Positions 56,622 through 64,000 of a stretch of 64,000 nucleotides of DNA are shown piece after piece. The stretch spans positions 1-64,000 of the forward strand of contig NZ_AZWQ01000015.1 in NCBI RefSeq assembly GCF_000514815.1. The letters run 5' to 3'. The stretch is from Salinispora fenicalii. GTDB taxonomy: Bacteria > Actinomycetota > Actinomycetes > Mycobacteriales > Micromonosporaceae. A model generated the notes under the pieces. The model was given only the letters and a program-made list of their open reading frames with translations, was not told the origin of the DNA and searched no databases. Numbering within the stretch: position 1 is the stretch's first letter; each line of letters begins with the position of its first letter. The position numbers and the translations under genes were made by a program.

Positions 56622-58148
56622 CTACCCGCTCGAGTGGCGGGGTTCGACCCAGCCCGTCTCGGCCAACTGGTGCAGGACCTCCTGCACCGCCTCCTCCACC
56701 GACAGGTCGGTCGTGTCGACCGTCAGGTCGGCGTCGGTCGGCTCCTCGTACGGATCGTCCACTCCGGTCATCCCGGTCAACAGACCGGCGCGGGCGCGCG
56801 CGTACAGGCCCTTCCGGTCCCGCTGCTCGCAGACCTCCAGCGGGGTGGAGACGTGGATGAGCAGGAAGCCCGCCCCGGCGGCCAGCGTCATCTTCCGAGC
56901 GGCGGCCCGCGCCTGCTCGTAGGGGGCGATCGGGCAGCAGATCGCCACCCCCCGGTGCCGGGCGATCTCGGCAGCGACCCAGCTGATCCGGCGGACATTC
57001 GCGTCCCGATCAGCCTTGCTGAAGCCGAGCCCAGCCGACAGCTCCCGGCGCACGATGTCGCCGTCGAGCAGGGTGACCGTCCGTTCGCCCTGCTCCCGTA
57101 GGGTATCGGCGAGACCACGGGCGATGGTGGACTTGCCGGACCCGGAGAGGCCGGTCAGGAAGATGACCAAGCCTCGGTAGCGGCGGGGTGGGCGGGCGTG
57201 CACCAACTCCTTCGCCACCGCCGGGGGAGTGTGCCACTCCGGCAGCGGGAATCCGCGGTCCAGCAGATCGTTGATCTCGGCCTGGGTCAGCGCCTGCCGC
57301 CGGTTGCGCGGCGGGATGTCCTCCCGCCACCGCCACTGCCCATCGCGGTTGTCGTAGGCCAACTCCCGCGGGACCAGCACCCGCAGCCCAGCCCCGGAAA
57401 GCATCTCGCCGGTGGAGAGCAGATGGGTCACCCCGTACGCCGCCGAGACCCGCGCCCGGAGCAGCGCGTCGCTGATCTCCTCGCGGCGGCGGGGCAGCGG
57501 AACGGCGATCAGCGTCGCCGGCGGCATCCGGTCCCGGGCGGCGAAGACGCTGCGAACCAGGGCCTCCGGCGGCAGCTCGCCGCTCTCCTCGCCGATCGGG
57601 ATCAGCACCAGCAGGTGGGCGCCGAGGGTACGGGTGGCATGCGCTATCTGGGCGAGTTGCGGCCGGTGCAGCGGCCGGTCGGCGACCACCCCGAGCACCC
57701 GGCCGGGTGGCAGTAGCGAGCGGATCTCCTCCGGGGTACGCCGCAGCCGCTGGAACGGGCCGTGCCCGCCGTCGCCGAGCCGGCGCACCGGACCGCCGAC
57801 CCCTATCACCCCGTCGCGGACCGGCCAGACGTCGGCGACCTCCAGCGCGGCCATCGGGGCCCCCTCGCCGTCGGTCAGCACCAACGTGCGGCGGGCCGGA
57901 TCCCGGACGTCGAGCCGCTCGGCGAGGGCCGCGGGCACCTGGAGCGTCACCGGCACCGACCAGGGAGCGTCGTCGCTGAGCCGACCCCGCCGGCTCACCG
58001 AGACCAGGTCGGCGCGGGTCATGAAGCCGGTCAGCGGGGTGTACGCCCCGGTGAGGAGCAGCTCCAGGTCGGCCAGTTCACCCGGGCGGGGCGAGTACGC
58101 CGGCGCGTCCCGCAGCACCTCGTCGGGCGGCACCCAACCGTTACTCAT
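56622..58148 (-). CDS. APS kinase with N-terminal degenerate ATP-sulfurylase-like domain
   Basis: 508 residues. C-terminal domain (about 325-500) is a complete CysC: Walker A GLSGSGKST, LLDGDIVRREL, CPIAPYEQAR, KGLYARARAG; it phosphorylates adenylyl sulfate to PAPS. The N-terminal 310 residues resemble ATP sulfurylase (PUA-like ELLLTGAYTPLTGFM, then a Rossmann nucleotidyltransferase region), but the catalytic RNPxHxxH motif reads ADRPLHRPQ, with the last His lost. It is probably inactive as a sulfurylase and may be regulatory. No cysN/D or other sulfur genes are adjacent. Confidence 0.88.
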   Translation of the reverse strand: MSNGWVPPDEVLRDAPAYSPRPGELADLELLLTGAYTPLTGFMTRADLVSVSRRGRLSDDAPWSVPVTLQVPAALAERLDVRDPARRTLVLTDGEGAPMAALEVADVWPVRDGVIGVGGPVRRLGDGGHGPFQRLRRTPEEIRSLLPPGRVLGVVADRPLHRPQLAQIAHATRTLGAHLLVLIPIGEESGELPPEALVRSVFAARDRMPPATLIAVPLPRRREEISDALLRARVSAAYGVTHLLSTGEMLSGAGLRVLVPRELAYDNRDGQWRWREDIPPRNRRQALTQAEINDLLDRGFPLPEWHTPPAVAKELVHARPPRRYRGLVIFLTGLSGSGKSTIARGLADTLREQGERTVTLLDGDIVRRELSAGLGFSKADRDANVRRISWVAAEIARHRGVAICCPIAPYEQARAAARKMTLAAGAGFLLIHVSTPLEVCEQRDRKGLYARARAGLLTGMTGVDDPYEEPTDADLTVDTTDLSVEEAVQEVLHQLAETGWVEPRHSSG

Positions 58149-58185
58149 GAACCCCCCAAATCACTGTTCGGCACTAGTTTCTCAG

Positions 58186-58205
58186 TCGACCGGGGGATCG
58201 GTCGA
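58186..58205. promoter_or_regulatory. Short inverted repeat upstream of the APS kinase gene
   Basis: TCGACC-N8-GGTCGA, about 40 bp before the start of the minus-strand gene. A weak operator candidate. Confidence 0.3.
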
Positions 58206-58240
58206 GTGCCACTCCAGGAGATGGGGGGTGCGGCCCGACT

Positions 58241-58819
58241 TCAGGCAGTGGCCAAGGGGGCCGCACCGAACGACACCGCGAACCGTTTGCACCAGATTGA
58301 CACGCTGGTCAGTCCATCCAGGTCCACCTCGGCCGGGATGTCGTACGCCTGGTCACCGCGGTTGCCCTTGAGCCGGCCCAACTCGACCCAGTGGCCGTCG
58401 TCGAACACATGCCATCCGGCTTCGCCGCTCCGGACCGGTTGGTCGGTCAGCCACACCCGCAGGTCAGGGCCGTTAGAGGTGGCCAAGCCGACCAGTTCCA
58501 GCCGCAGCTTGCCGTCGGCGGTGCGGATGATCCGGGCGGTGCCGCTGGTGTCGTGTTCGTGGGTGATGAACTCGCCGCTGCGCACGATCGTCGGGCCGGC
58601 AGCCGGGGCCGAGGCTTCGTCCGGTGTGGAGCCGGCAGCTGGGGCGGAGTTAGCGGGCGAGGACGGTGCTTCGCTGGCCACGACCGCCAGCTCTTCGTTC
58701 ACCTCGGTATCGGTGACCAGTTTCCACGGCTGGAACCAGTAGAGACCAAAGGCGGTGCCGGCGGCGAGAACGGTGACCGCGACCCAGGTGAGCGGGGCGC
58801 GCAGCAGTCTTGAGGCCAT
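58241..58819 (-). CDS. DM13-domain secreted or membrane-anchored protein
   Basis: 192 residues. One N-terminal hydrophobic helix (about 10-28), an Ala/Ser/Pro linker (45-78), and a C-terminal DM13 domain (about 80-188) with SGEFITHEHDTSG, LVGLATSNGPDLRVWL, LGRLKGNRGDQAYDIP and VSIWCKRFAVSFG, where the Cys is the proposed redox site. DM13 proteins are thought to handle electron transfer or redox-active ligands at the cell surface; no substrate can be given. Confidence 0.9.
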   Translation of the reverse strand: MASRLLRAPLTWVAVTVLAAGTAFGLYWFQPWKLVTDTEVNEELAVVASEAPSSPANSAPAAGSTPDEASAPAAGPTIVRSGEFITHEHDTSGTARIIRTADGKLRLELVGLATSNGPDLRVWLTDQPVRSGEAGWHVFDDGHWVELGRLKGNRGDQAYDIPAEVDLDGLTSVSIWCKRFAVSFGAAPLATA

Positions 58820-58932
58820 GCCTCCAGTCTGCCGGCGGGAACCGGTAGGGGAATTACCGGAGCCTTACGGCTGCCGCCCCCTACGGGAATGATCAGGGGC
58901 GCGTCGGGTGTCGGTAGCGTGCGGTACCTGCC

Positions 58933-58938
58933 TAATCT
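58933..58938 (+). promoter_or_regulatory. -10 box for a leaderless ABC operon mRNA
   Basis: TAATCT ends six bases before the GTG at 58945. Confidence 0.5.
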
Positions 58939-58944
58939 GGGGGC

Positions 58945-59859
58945 GTGGCACTCATCGCGACCGAGTCGCTGACCAAAACCTACCGGGGTGGGGTCACCGC
59001 GCTGGCCGATCTGACCGTCGTGGTCGAGACCGGCATCGTCGGTCTCGTCGGCGCGAACGGCGCCGGCAAGTCCACCCTGATCAAGATCCTGCTCGGCCTG
59101 CTCCCGCCGACCAAGGGGCAGGTCCGGGTCCTCGGTCTGGATCCGATCACCCAACCCGACCAGGTGCGGGCGCGCGTCGGCTACATGCCCGAGCACGAGG
59201 CCCTGCCACCCGACCTCACCGCCGCCGAGCTGGTCACCCACCTCGGCCGGGTCAGCGGCCTGCCGCGGACGGTCGCCCGCGAACGGGCCAGCGAGGCGCT
59301 ACGACACGTCGGGCTCTACGAGGAGCGTTACCGCCCGGTCGGCGGCTACTCGACCGGCATGAAGCAGCGGGTGAAGCTCGCTCAGGCCCTGGTGCACGAC
59401 CCGGACCTACTGCTGCTCGACGAGCCCACCAACGGGCTCGACCCGGCTGGGCGGGACGCGATGCTCGCCCTGATTCACCGGATCGGCACCGAGTTCGGCA
59501 TCTCGGTGCTGGTCTGCTCGCATCTGCTCGGCGAGGTCGAGCGGATCTGCGACACGCTGGTCGCCATCGACGGTGGCCGGCTGCTGCGAGCCGACCGGAT
59601 CGACGCCATGACCTCGGCCACCGACATACTGGCCGTGGAGGTCAGCGAGGGCATCGAGGAACTGGCCGCCCGCCTGGCCGCACTGCGGCTGCCGGTCCGC
59701 CGGGACGGCCGCCTGCTCCTCGTCGAGCTGGCCGATGATGACACCTACGATCAGATCCTCGGCGCGGTCGCCGAACTGGACCTGCCGCTGCACCGGTTGG
59801 ACCAGCGTCGCCACCGGGTGGCCGAGCTGTTCGCCACGAGGGAGCCCAGCCATGTCTGA
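58945..59859 (+). CDS. ABC-2 type transporter ATPase 1 (CcmA-like)
   Basis: 304 residues. Walker A GANGAGKST, signature STGMKQRVKLAQALVHDP, Walker B LLLLDEPTNGLDP and H-loop VLVCSHLLGEVE, followed by a 90-residue C-terminal domain typical of ABC-2 exporters. It overlaps the permease gene by eight bases. Operon of ATPase-permease-ATPase-permease, an exporter of unknown cargo. Confidence 0.92.
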   Translation: MALIATESLTKTYRGGVTALADLTVVVETGIVGLVGANGAGKSTLIKILLGLLPPTKGQVRVLGLDPITQPDQVRARVGYMPEHEALPPDLTAAELVTHLGRVSGLPRTVARERASEALRHVGLYEERYRPVGGYSTGMKQRVKLAQALVHDPDLLLLDEPTNGLDPAGRDAMLALIHRIGTEFGISVLVCSHLLGEVERICDTLVAIDGGRLLRADRIDAMTSATDILAVEVSEGIEELAARLAALRLPVRRDGRLLLVELADDDTYDQILGAVAELDLPLHRLDQRRHRVAELFATREPSHV

Positions 59860-60730
59860 GTCGACCGGAGTCATTCACGACATCGGCTACCAGCGCTACT
59901 CGGGCCCCCGCCTCGGCCGTGGCGCGGTGTTCGGCGCGCTGTACCTGCACGGGCTGCGCACGGTCTTCGGCTTCGGCCGCAGCGCCAAGGCGAAGATCTT
60001 CCCTTGGCTGGTGGTGGGCATCGTGATCGTGGTCGCCGCTGTGGTCGCCGCCGTCCGTAGTCAGCTCGGTCAAGTGGTGATGACGTACGCGCAGTTCGCC
60101 GACACGATGAGCTGGCTGATCATCTTTTTCGTCGCCGTCGCCGCCCCCGAACTGGTCAGTCGCGACCTGCGCAGCGGAGTACTGCCGCTGTACTTCTCCC
60201 GGCCGCTGGCCCGATCGGACTATCCGCTGGCCAAACTCCTCTCCCTGGTGACCGCGCTCTGGTTGTTGCTCGGCGGCCCGCAGCTGGTGATGTTCCTCGG
60301 CGCCGCCTTCACTATCGAGGAGGGGCCGCGGGGGGTGTGGAACGAGCTGCTTGACCTCCTACCGGGCCTGCTCTACGCCGGTCTCTGGGCAGCGGTCTTC
60401 GGCGTGATCGGCCTGTTGGTCGCCGCCCTCACCGGCAAGCGGGCGTTCGCCGCCGGCGGGATCGTCGCGGTCTTCCTGATGACCACACCGATCGTCGGCA
60501 TCCTCGCCATCCTGCCCTCGCAGACAATCAATGAGCTGGCCTTCCTCGCCTCCCCGATGACCATGGTCAACGGTGTGGGCACCTGGGCGCTCGGTGATCT
60601 GCTCTTCGAGCGCGGGGGTGGGCTCCCCATCGGTGGGTTCGGCCCGCTCTACGCCTTCACGGCCGTGCTGCTCGTGGCCGGCTGTGTCGTCCTACTGTTG
60701 GCCCGCTACCGGAAGGTGGCCACCCGATGA
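59852..60730 (+). CDS. ABC-2 type transporter permease 1
   Basis: 292 residues with six hydrophobic segments and FVAVAAPELVSRDLRSGVLPLYFSRPL, a loop typical of NatB/ABC-2 permeases. Paired with ATPase 1. Confidence 0.9.
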   Translation: MSESTGVIHDIGYQRYSGPRLGRGAVFGALYLHGLRTVFGFGRSAKAKIFPWLVVGIVIVVAAVVAAVRSQLGQVVMTYAQFADTMSWLIIFFVAVAAPELVSRDLRSGVLPLYFSRPLARSDYPLAKLLSLVTALWLLLGGPQLVMFLGAAFTIEEGPRGVWNELLDLLPGLLYAGLWAAVFGVIGLLVAALTGKRAFAAGGIVAVFLMTTPIVGILAILPSQTINELAFLASPMTMVNGVGTWALGDLLFERGGGLPIGGFGPLYAFTAVLLVAGCVVLLLARYRKVATR

Positions 60731-61683
60731 GCGTGACCAGTGTGGAGCCGAGGTCGGCGCCCGCCCCCACGGGCAGCCGACTGGAGCTGGCGGGGGTCTC
60801 CCGCTGGTACGGCAACGTGGTCGCCGTCAACGATGTCAGCATGATCCTGGGACCGGGGGTCACCGGGCTGCTCGGCCCCAACGGTGCGGGCAAGACGACG
60901 CTGCTGCACATGATGGCCGGTTTCCTCGCGCCGTCCCGTGGCGCGGTGACCCTGGACGGAACGCCCACCTGGCGCAACCCCGAGGTCTACCGGCGACTGG
61001 GCCTGGTCAGCGAACGGGAAGCGGTGCACACCTTCCTCACCGCGTACGAGTTCGTGCTGGCCAGCGCACGGCTGCACCGGCTGCCGGACCCCGCGGAGGC
61101 AACTCGCCGGGCGATCGCCCTGGTCGAGCTGGAGGGGGCGCAGTCCCGCCGGATCGGCACCTACTCCAAGGGCATGCGACAGCGTGCCCGGGTGGCGGCG
61201 GCGCTGGTTCACGACCCGCAGGTGCTGCTGCTCGACGAGCCGTTCAACGGGATGGACCCGCGGCAGCGGCTGCACATGATGGACCTGCTGCACCGCCTTG
61301 GCGGCGCCGGGCGCACCATCCTGTTCAGCTCGCACATTTTGGAGGAGGTCGAGCAGCTCTCCGGCACGGTGCAGGTGATGGTCGCCGGCCGGCTCGCCGC
61401 CTCCGGAGACTTCCGGACGATCCGTCGGCTGATGACCAACCGGCCCCACGTTTTCGCGGTCCGGTCCACCGATGACCGGGCGCTCGCCGTGGCGCTGATG
61501 GCGGAAGCATCGGTGACCGGCGTGGAGCTGGGTCAGGCCGAGCTGACCGTGCGGGTGAGCGACTATGGCGCTTTCACCCGGGTGCTGCCCAAGGTCGCCC
61601 TGGCCCGGGGGATCCGGGTGCGGCAGCTGGTGCCCGAGGACGAGTCCCTGGAGAGCGTGTTCTCCTACCTGGTGGAGGCCTGA
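60727..61683 (+). CDS. ABC-2 type transporter ATPase 2
   Basis: 318 residues. GPNGAGKTT, signature YSKGMRQRARVAAALVHDP, LLLLDEPFNGMDP and FSSHILEEVE. It starts four bases before the permease 1 stop. Paralogous to ATPase 1. Confidence 0.92.
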   Translation: MSVTSVEPRSAPAPTGSRLELAGVSRWYGNVVAVNDVSMILGPGVTGLLGPNGAGKTTLLHMMAGFLAPSRGAVTLDGTPTWRNPEVYRRLGLVSEREAVHTFLTAYEFVLASARLHRLPDPAEATRRAIALVELEGAQSRRIGTYSKGMRQRARVAAALVHDPQVLLLDEPFNGMDPRQRLHMMDLLHRLGGAGRTILFSSHILEEVEQLSGTVQVMVAGRLAASGDFRTIRRLMTNRPHVFAVRSTDDRALAVALMAEASVTGVELGQAELTVRVSDYGAFTRVLPKVALARGIRVRQLVPEDESLESVFSYLVEA

Positions 61684-61685
61684 CC

Positions 61686-62396
61686 ATGTCGACTGTTTCC
61701 TGGATCACGGCCCGGGGGCTGTTGGGGCGGCGCCGCTTCCTGCTGCTGTTTCCGCTACCGGTGCTGCTGGTGCTGCTCGCGGTGCTCTCCCGCGCGCTGG
61801 GGGTGGACCCCAACGAGTGGGGGCCGCCGGTCCTGGTCGGCCTCGGGTTGGCCGTGGTGCTGCCGGTGATCGCGTTGATCGTCGGGACCGGCGTGCTCGG
61901 CGCGGAGATCGATGACGGCACCGTGGTGCACATCCTCACCAAGCCGTTGCCGCGTTGGCAGATCGTGCTGCCGAAGCTGGCGGTGGCGGCCGGCGTCACC
62001 GCGGTCACCGTCGCCGTACCGTTGTATGTGGCCGGTGTGCTCGCCAGCTCGGTCCGGGTCGGTCTGGCGCTCGCCGCCGCCGCCTCCATCGGCGCGCTGG
62101 CCTACTGCGCGTTCTTCCTAGCGCTCAGCCTGGTCACTCGGCGCCCGGTGCTGCTCGGGCTGGTCTACGTGCTGATCTGGGAGGGGCTGCTCGGTAACGT
62201 CGTCAGCGGGACGAAGGTGCTCTCCATCCAGCAGTACGTGATCGCGCTGGCCGACCGGTTCGCCCCGACGGAGCTGCTCGCCACCGATGTCTCAGTGCCG
62301 GTCGCGGCGGTGATGAGCACGCTGATCGCGGTCGGCTTCACCGCCCTGGCGGTTGATCGGCTCCGGTCGTTCAGTGTGGCCGGCGAAACCAGCTGA
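61686..62396 (+). CDS. ABC-2 type transporter permease 2
   Basis: 236 residues, six helices, including DGTVVHILTKPLPRWQIVLPKL, again the ABC-2 permease loop. Two bases after the ATPase 2 stop. The two pairs may form one heteromeric exporter or two. Confidence 0.9.
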   Translation: MSTVSWITARGLLGRRRFLLLFPLPVLLVLLAVLSRALGVDPNEWGPPVLVGLGLAVVLPVIALIVGTGVLGAEIDDGTVVHILTKPLPRWQIVLPKLAVAAGVTAVTVAVPLYVAGVLASSVRVGLALAAAASIGALAYCAFFLALSLVTRRPVLLGLVYVLIWEGLLGNVVSGTKVLSIQQYVIALADRFAPTELLATDVSVPVAAVMSTLIAVGFTALAVDRLRSFSVAGETS

Positions 62397-62699
62397 GGCA
62401 GGTGAGCGGCCCCACCACCCGCGGGATAGCCCGGCGGCGCTACTCCGGACAGTGCGGGCTAGGCGGTGTCTTCAAAGGATCGACCAGCAGGCCAGCCGCC
62501 GCCGGCGAGGTACCCGCGGCGGCCGACCGCCGGACTCAAAACACAACAACGGTGTAGCTCCGAGGCTCAATGATCGGCTTCGGCCGGCGTCGGCGATGTC
62601 TCGCCCCGTGAGGCCTATTTGCAGTGCCCCTGGCGGGCGACGCCGAATTGGCGCCGCCCCAGATCCCGGTGGTTGGGCTATGGGCCGTCGACCCTGCGG
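62397..62699. other. Region after the exporter operon, nothing assigned
   Basis: 303 bp. The words GGTGTCTTCAAAGGATC (62468) and CTCAAAACACAACAACGG are lower in GC than the surroundings and might be a decayed insertion-sequence remnant, but no transposase frame or terminal repeats are visible. Confidence 0.3.
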
Positions 62700-63071
62700 T
62701 CAGCTGGCGGTGAGCTTCTGGTCGAGGAAGCCGTACACCCCGGAGAGTCGCCCGTCGTCGTCGGCCGTGACCACCTGGAAGCCGGTGGCCACGGGCTCGG
62801 TCGCCCCGGCTGGGACGAGGTGCCAGGTGAAGCGGGCAATGTTGTGGTGGGTGTCGACCGGCCCGGCCAGGGCGAAGGTCATGCCTGTGAGCTGCTCCCG
62901 GGCGGACCTGATCAACGCGTTGACCGCCTCGTGTCCAGTGAGGTGGTCCTTGGGATCCGTGTAGATCACATTCTCGGCACAGGTACTGCGAACTTCTTCG
63001 GCCAGGCGCGTCGCGTCTGTCTCGTTCCACATATCGATGTAGCGCTTGATGGTGTTAGCAAGGTCACTCAT
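62700..63071 (-). CDS. SnoaL/NTF2-like domain protein
   Basis: 123 residues of the cone-shaped SnoaL/NTF2 fold: N-terminal helix ANTIKRYIDMWNETDA, then ENVIYTDPKDHLTGHEAV, HHNIARFTWHLVP and SGVYGFLDQ. Such folds act as small isomerases, hydrolases or ligand-binding proteins; no function can be given. ATG 63071. Confidence 0.82.
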   Translation of the reverse strand: MSDLANTIKRYIDMWNETDATRLAEEVRSTCAENVIYTDPKDHLTGHEAVNALIRSAREQLTGMTFALAGPVDTHHNIARFTWHLVPAGATEPVATGFQVVTADDDGRLSGVYGFLDQKLTAS

Positions 63072-63095
63072 GGCTGTGGGTCCTCTGGTCTCGGA

Positions 63096-63119
63096 AGCCA
63101 CGCGGCGTTAGCCGTGGCT
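63096..63119 (-). promoter_or_regulatory. Hairpin or operator before the SnoaL-like gene
   Basis: AGCCACG (63096-63102) and CGTGGCT (63113-63119), 7-bp arms with 10-nt spacer, 25 bp upstream of the start. Confidence 0.4.
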
Positions 63120-63383
63120 CCTGGAGATTCGCACCCATGCGACGGAGTGTCGATTACGTGCTAGGTAACGAGTCGATCATCGCAGCCCACACCCAACACT
63201 GGGCCGACCCCTCGCCGCAGACCTACGCTACCCGTGGGGACGACAATTCCACCTCACCGGCTCACCCCAGCCCGCGTCCGCCGCGGATTTCGGCGCCTAC
63301 GCGCCAACAGCCCCTGTCCCGCCAGTGCACCGAGGGGCTGGCGGACCGCTCGGACCAAATGTTCAGGTCCGGGACGGCAAGGT

Positions 63384-63415
63384 GGTCAGGCCGTCGGGCC
63401 CGGTGTCGCCTGACC
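63384..63415 (-). terminator. Candidate terminator of the ABC exporter gene
   Basis: GGTCAGGC / GCCTGACC, 8-bp stem with a GC-rich loop, just downstream of the minus-strand stop. Confidence 0.5.
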
Positions 63416-63426
63416 TTCCCTCCTGC

Positions 63427-64000
63427 TCAGCTCAGCGAGTCGAGCCACTGGCGGTGCAGCGCGGCGTACCGTCCGTCGCTGTGGACCAGTCGCGCCGGCG
63501 GACCGTCCTCGACGATCCGCCCCGACTCCAGCACCACCACCCGGTCGGCGATCTCGACGGTGGAGAGCCGGTGCGCGATCACCAGCGCGGTACGGTCCCG
63601 CAGAATGGTGGCCAGGGCCCGCTGGACCGCTCGTTCGGTTGGGACGTCGAGGGACGAGGTCGCCTCGTCCAGGATCAGCACCGCTGGGTCGGCCAGGAAC
63701 ACCCGAGCGAACGCGACGAGCTGCCGCTGACCGGCCGAGAGCCGGCTGCCGCGGCGATGCACCTGGGTGGCGTACCCGTCGGGCAGGGCGGTGATGAATT
63801 CGTCCGCGCCGATCGCCTTCGCCGCCGCCGCCACCGCGGCGTCGTCGGCGTCCGGCCGGCCGAATCGGATGTTCTCCGCGACCGTCCCCCCGAAGAGGTG
63901 GGTTTCCTGCGTGACCAGGACGAGCGCCCGCCGTAGGTCGGCGTCGGCGATGTCCCGCAGGTCGATACCCCCCAGCGCGACGGTGCCCGTGTTCGGGTCG
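63427..64000 (-). CDS. ABC exporter nucleotide-binding domain, C-terminal part
   Basis: About 190 residues of a gene whose 5' part lies beyond the window. It is the NBD of an ABCB/MsbA-type exporter: Q-loop [19 protein letters not shown], signature [16 protein letters not shown], Walker [14 protein letters not shown]-loop [18 protein letters not shown]. The transmembrane domain should be encoded just outside. Substrate unknown. Confidence 0.93.
   Translation of the reverse strand, partial: DPNTGTVALGGIDLRDIADADLRRALVLVTQETHLFGGTVAENIRFGRPDADDAAVAAAAKAIGADEFITALPDGYATQVHRRGSRLSAGQRQLVAFARVFLADPAVLILDEATSSLDVPTERAVQRALATILRDRTALVIAHRLSTVEIADRVVVLESGRIVEDGPPARLVHSDGRYAALHRQWLDSLS

Larger units (their letters stand above)
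63072..63426. other. Gap between SnoaL-like gene and ABC exporter
   Basis: 355 bp without a supported gene, holding the SnoaL 5' hairpin and a candidate terminator for the ABC exporter. Confidence 0.5.

Noticed and set aside
56636..56660. GGTTCGA-type tRNA T-arm near the APS kinase end
   Set aside because: It is part of the kinase coding sequence and no acceptor, D or anticodon arm surrounds it.
62460..62620. Insertion-sequence remnant
   Set aside because: Only short suggestive words; no transposase frame, terminal inverted repeats or target duplication visible.

Overview
The window is GC-rich actinobacterial chromosome, most likely from the Micromonosporaceae (Salinispora- or Micromonospora-like). 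The evidence is the high G+C content, frequent GTG starts, several apparently leaderless genes, a groES-groEL1 operon with CIRCE operators, a BldM-type regulator next to guaB and guaB3, an isobutyryl-CoA mutase small subunit, and a gene order (groESL, bldM, guaB-guaB3, guaA, pcrA, sucCD, purNH, folD, mdh) that matches my memory of the Streptomyces core chromosome. The genus is an inference. The region is mostly conserved housekeeping DNA; I see no prophage, CRISPR array, complete insertion sequence, tRNA or rRNA.

Layout. 1-3429 (minus): a NarL/DesK-type two-component pair and a THUMP-like methyltransferase. 3517-8496 (plus): groES-groEL1 behind two CIRCE elements, a membrane molybdopterin oxidoreductase and a BldM-like regulator. 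8618-16839: DUF5319 protein, guaB, guaB3, an M1 metallopeptidase lipoprotein, a GMC oxidoreductase and guaA. 16847-25959: PspC proteins, two double-Nudix proteins, convergent pssA and psd, then a divergent PspC/toastrack versus PspC-kinase/response-regulator envelope-stress module. 26202-32013: first oligopeptide ABC operon. 32087-32624 (minus): chorismate mutase preceded by a candidate Tyr/Phe leader peptide and a transcription attenuator. 32758-37084: pcrA and two M23 peptidases. 37503-45255: icmB, sucCD, DUF4190 and DUF6350 membrane proteins, purN-purH. 45262-46614: a short-chain dehydrogenase and a divergent ArsR repressor, followed by a decayed second copy of the purH 3' end. 46814-52516 (minus): second oligopeptide ABC operon. 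52948-56247: folD, mdh, icd. 56622-64000: an APS kinase fused to a degenerate ATP-sulfurylase domain, a DM13 protein, a four-gene ABC-2 export operon, a SnoaL-like protein and the 3' part of an ABC exporter.

Functional themes. Purine synthesis is well represented (guaB, guaB3, guaA, purN, purH, plus folD supplying one-carbon units), as are TCA enzymes (sucCD, mdh, icd). Envelope functions include phosphatidylethanolamine synthesis, the PspC-linked sensing modules, two peptidoglycan hydrolases and two peptide importers of identical gene order, each with an independent strong hairpin between the binding-protein gene and the first permease.

The most interesting signals are the leader peptide/attenuator before chorismate mutase; the purH 3'-end duplication around the SDR-arsR cassette with its near-perfect palindromic operator; the Psd-pseudomethyltransferase fusion; the paired double-Nudix proteins with degenerate N-terminal Nudix boxes; and the BldM-like regulator whose receiver lacks the acidic pocket. 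All hairpins, operators and promoters were read by eye and are untested.
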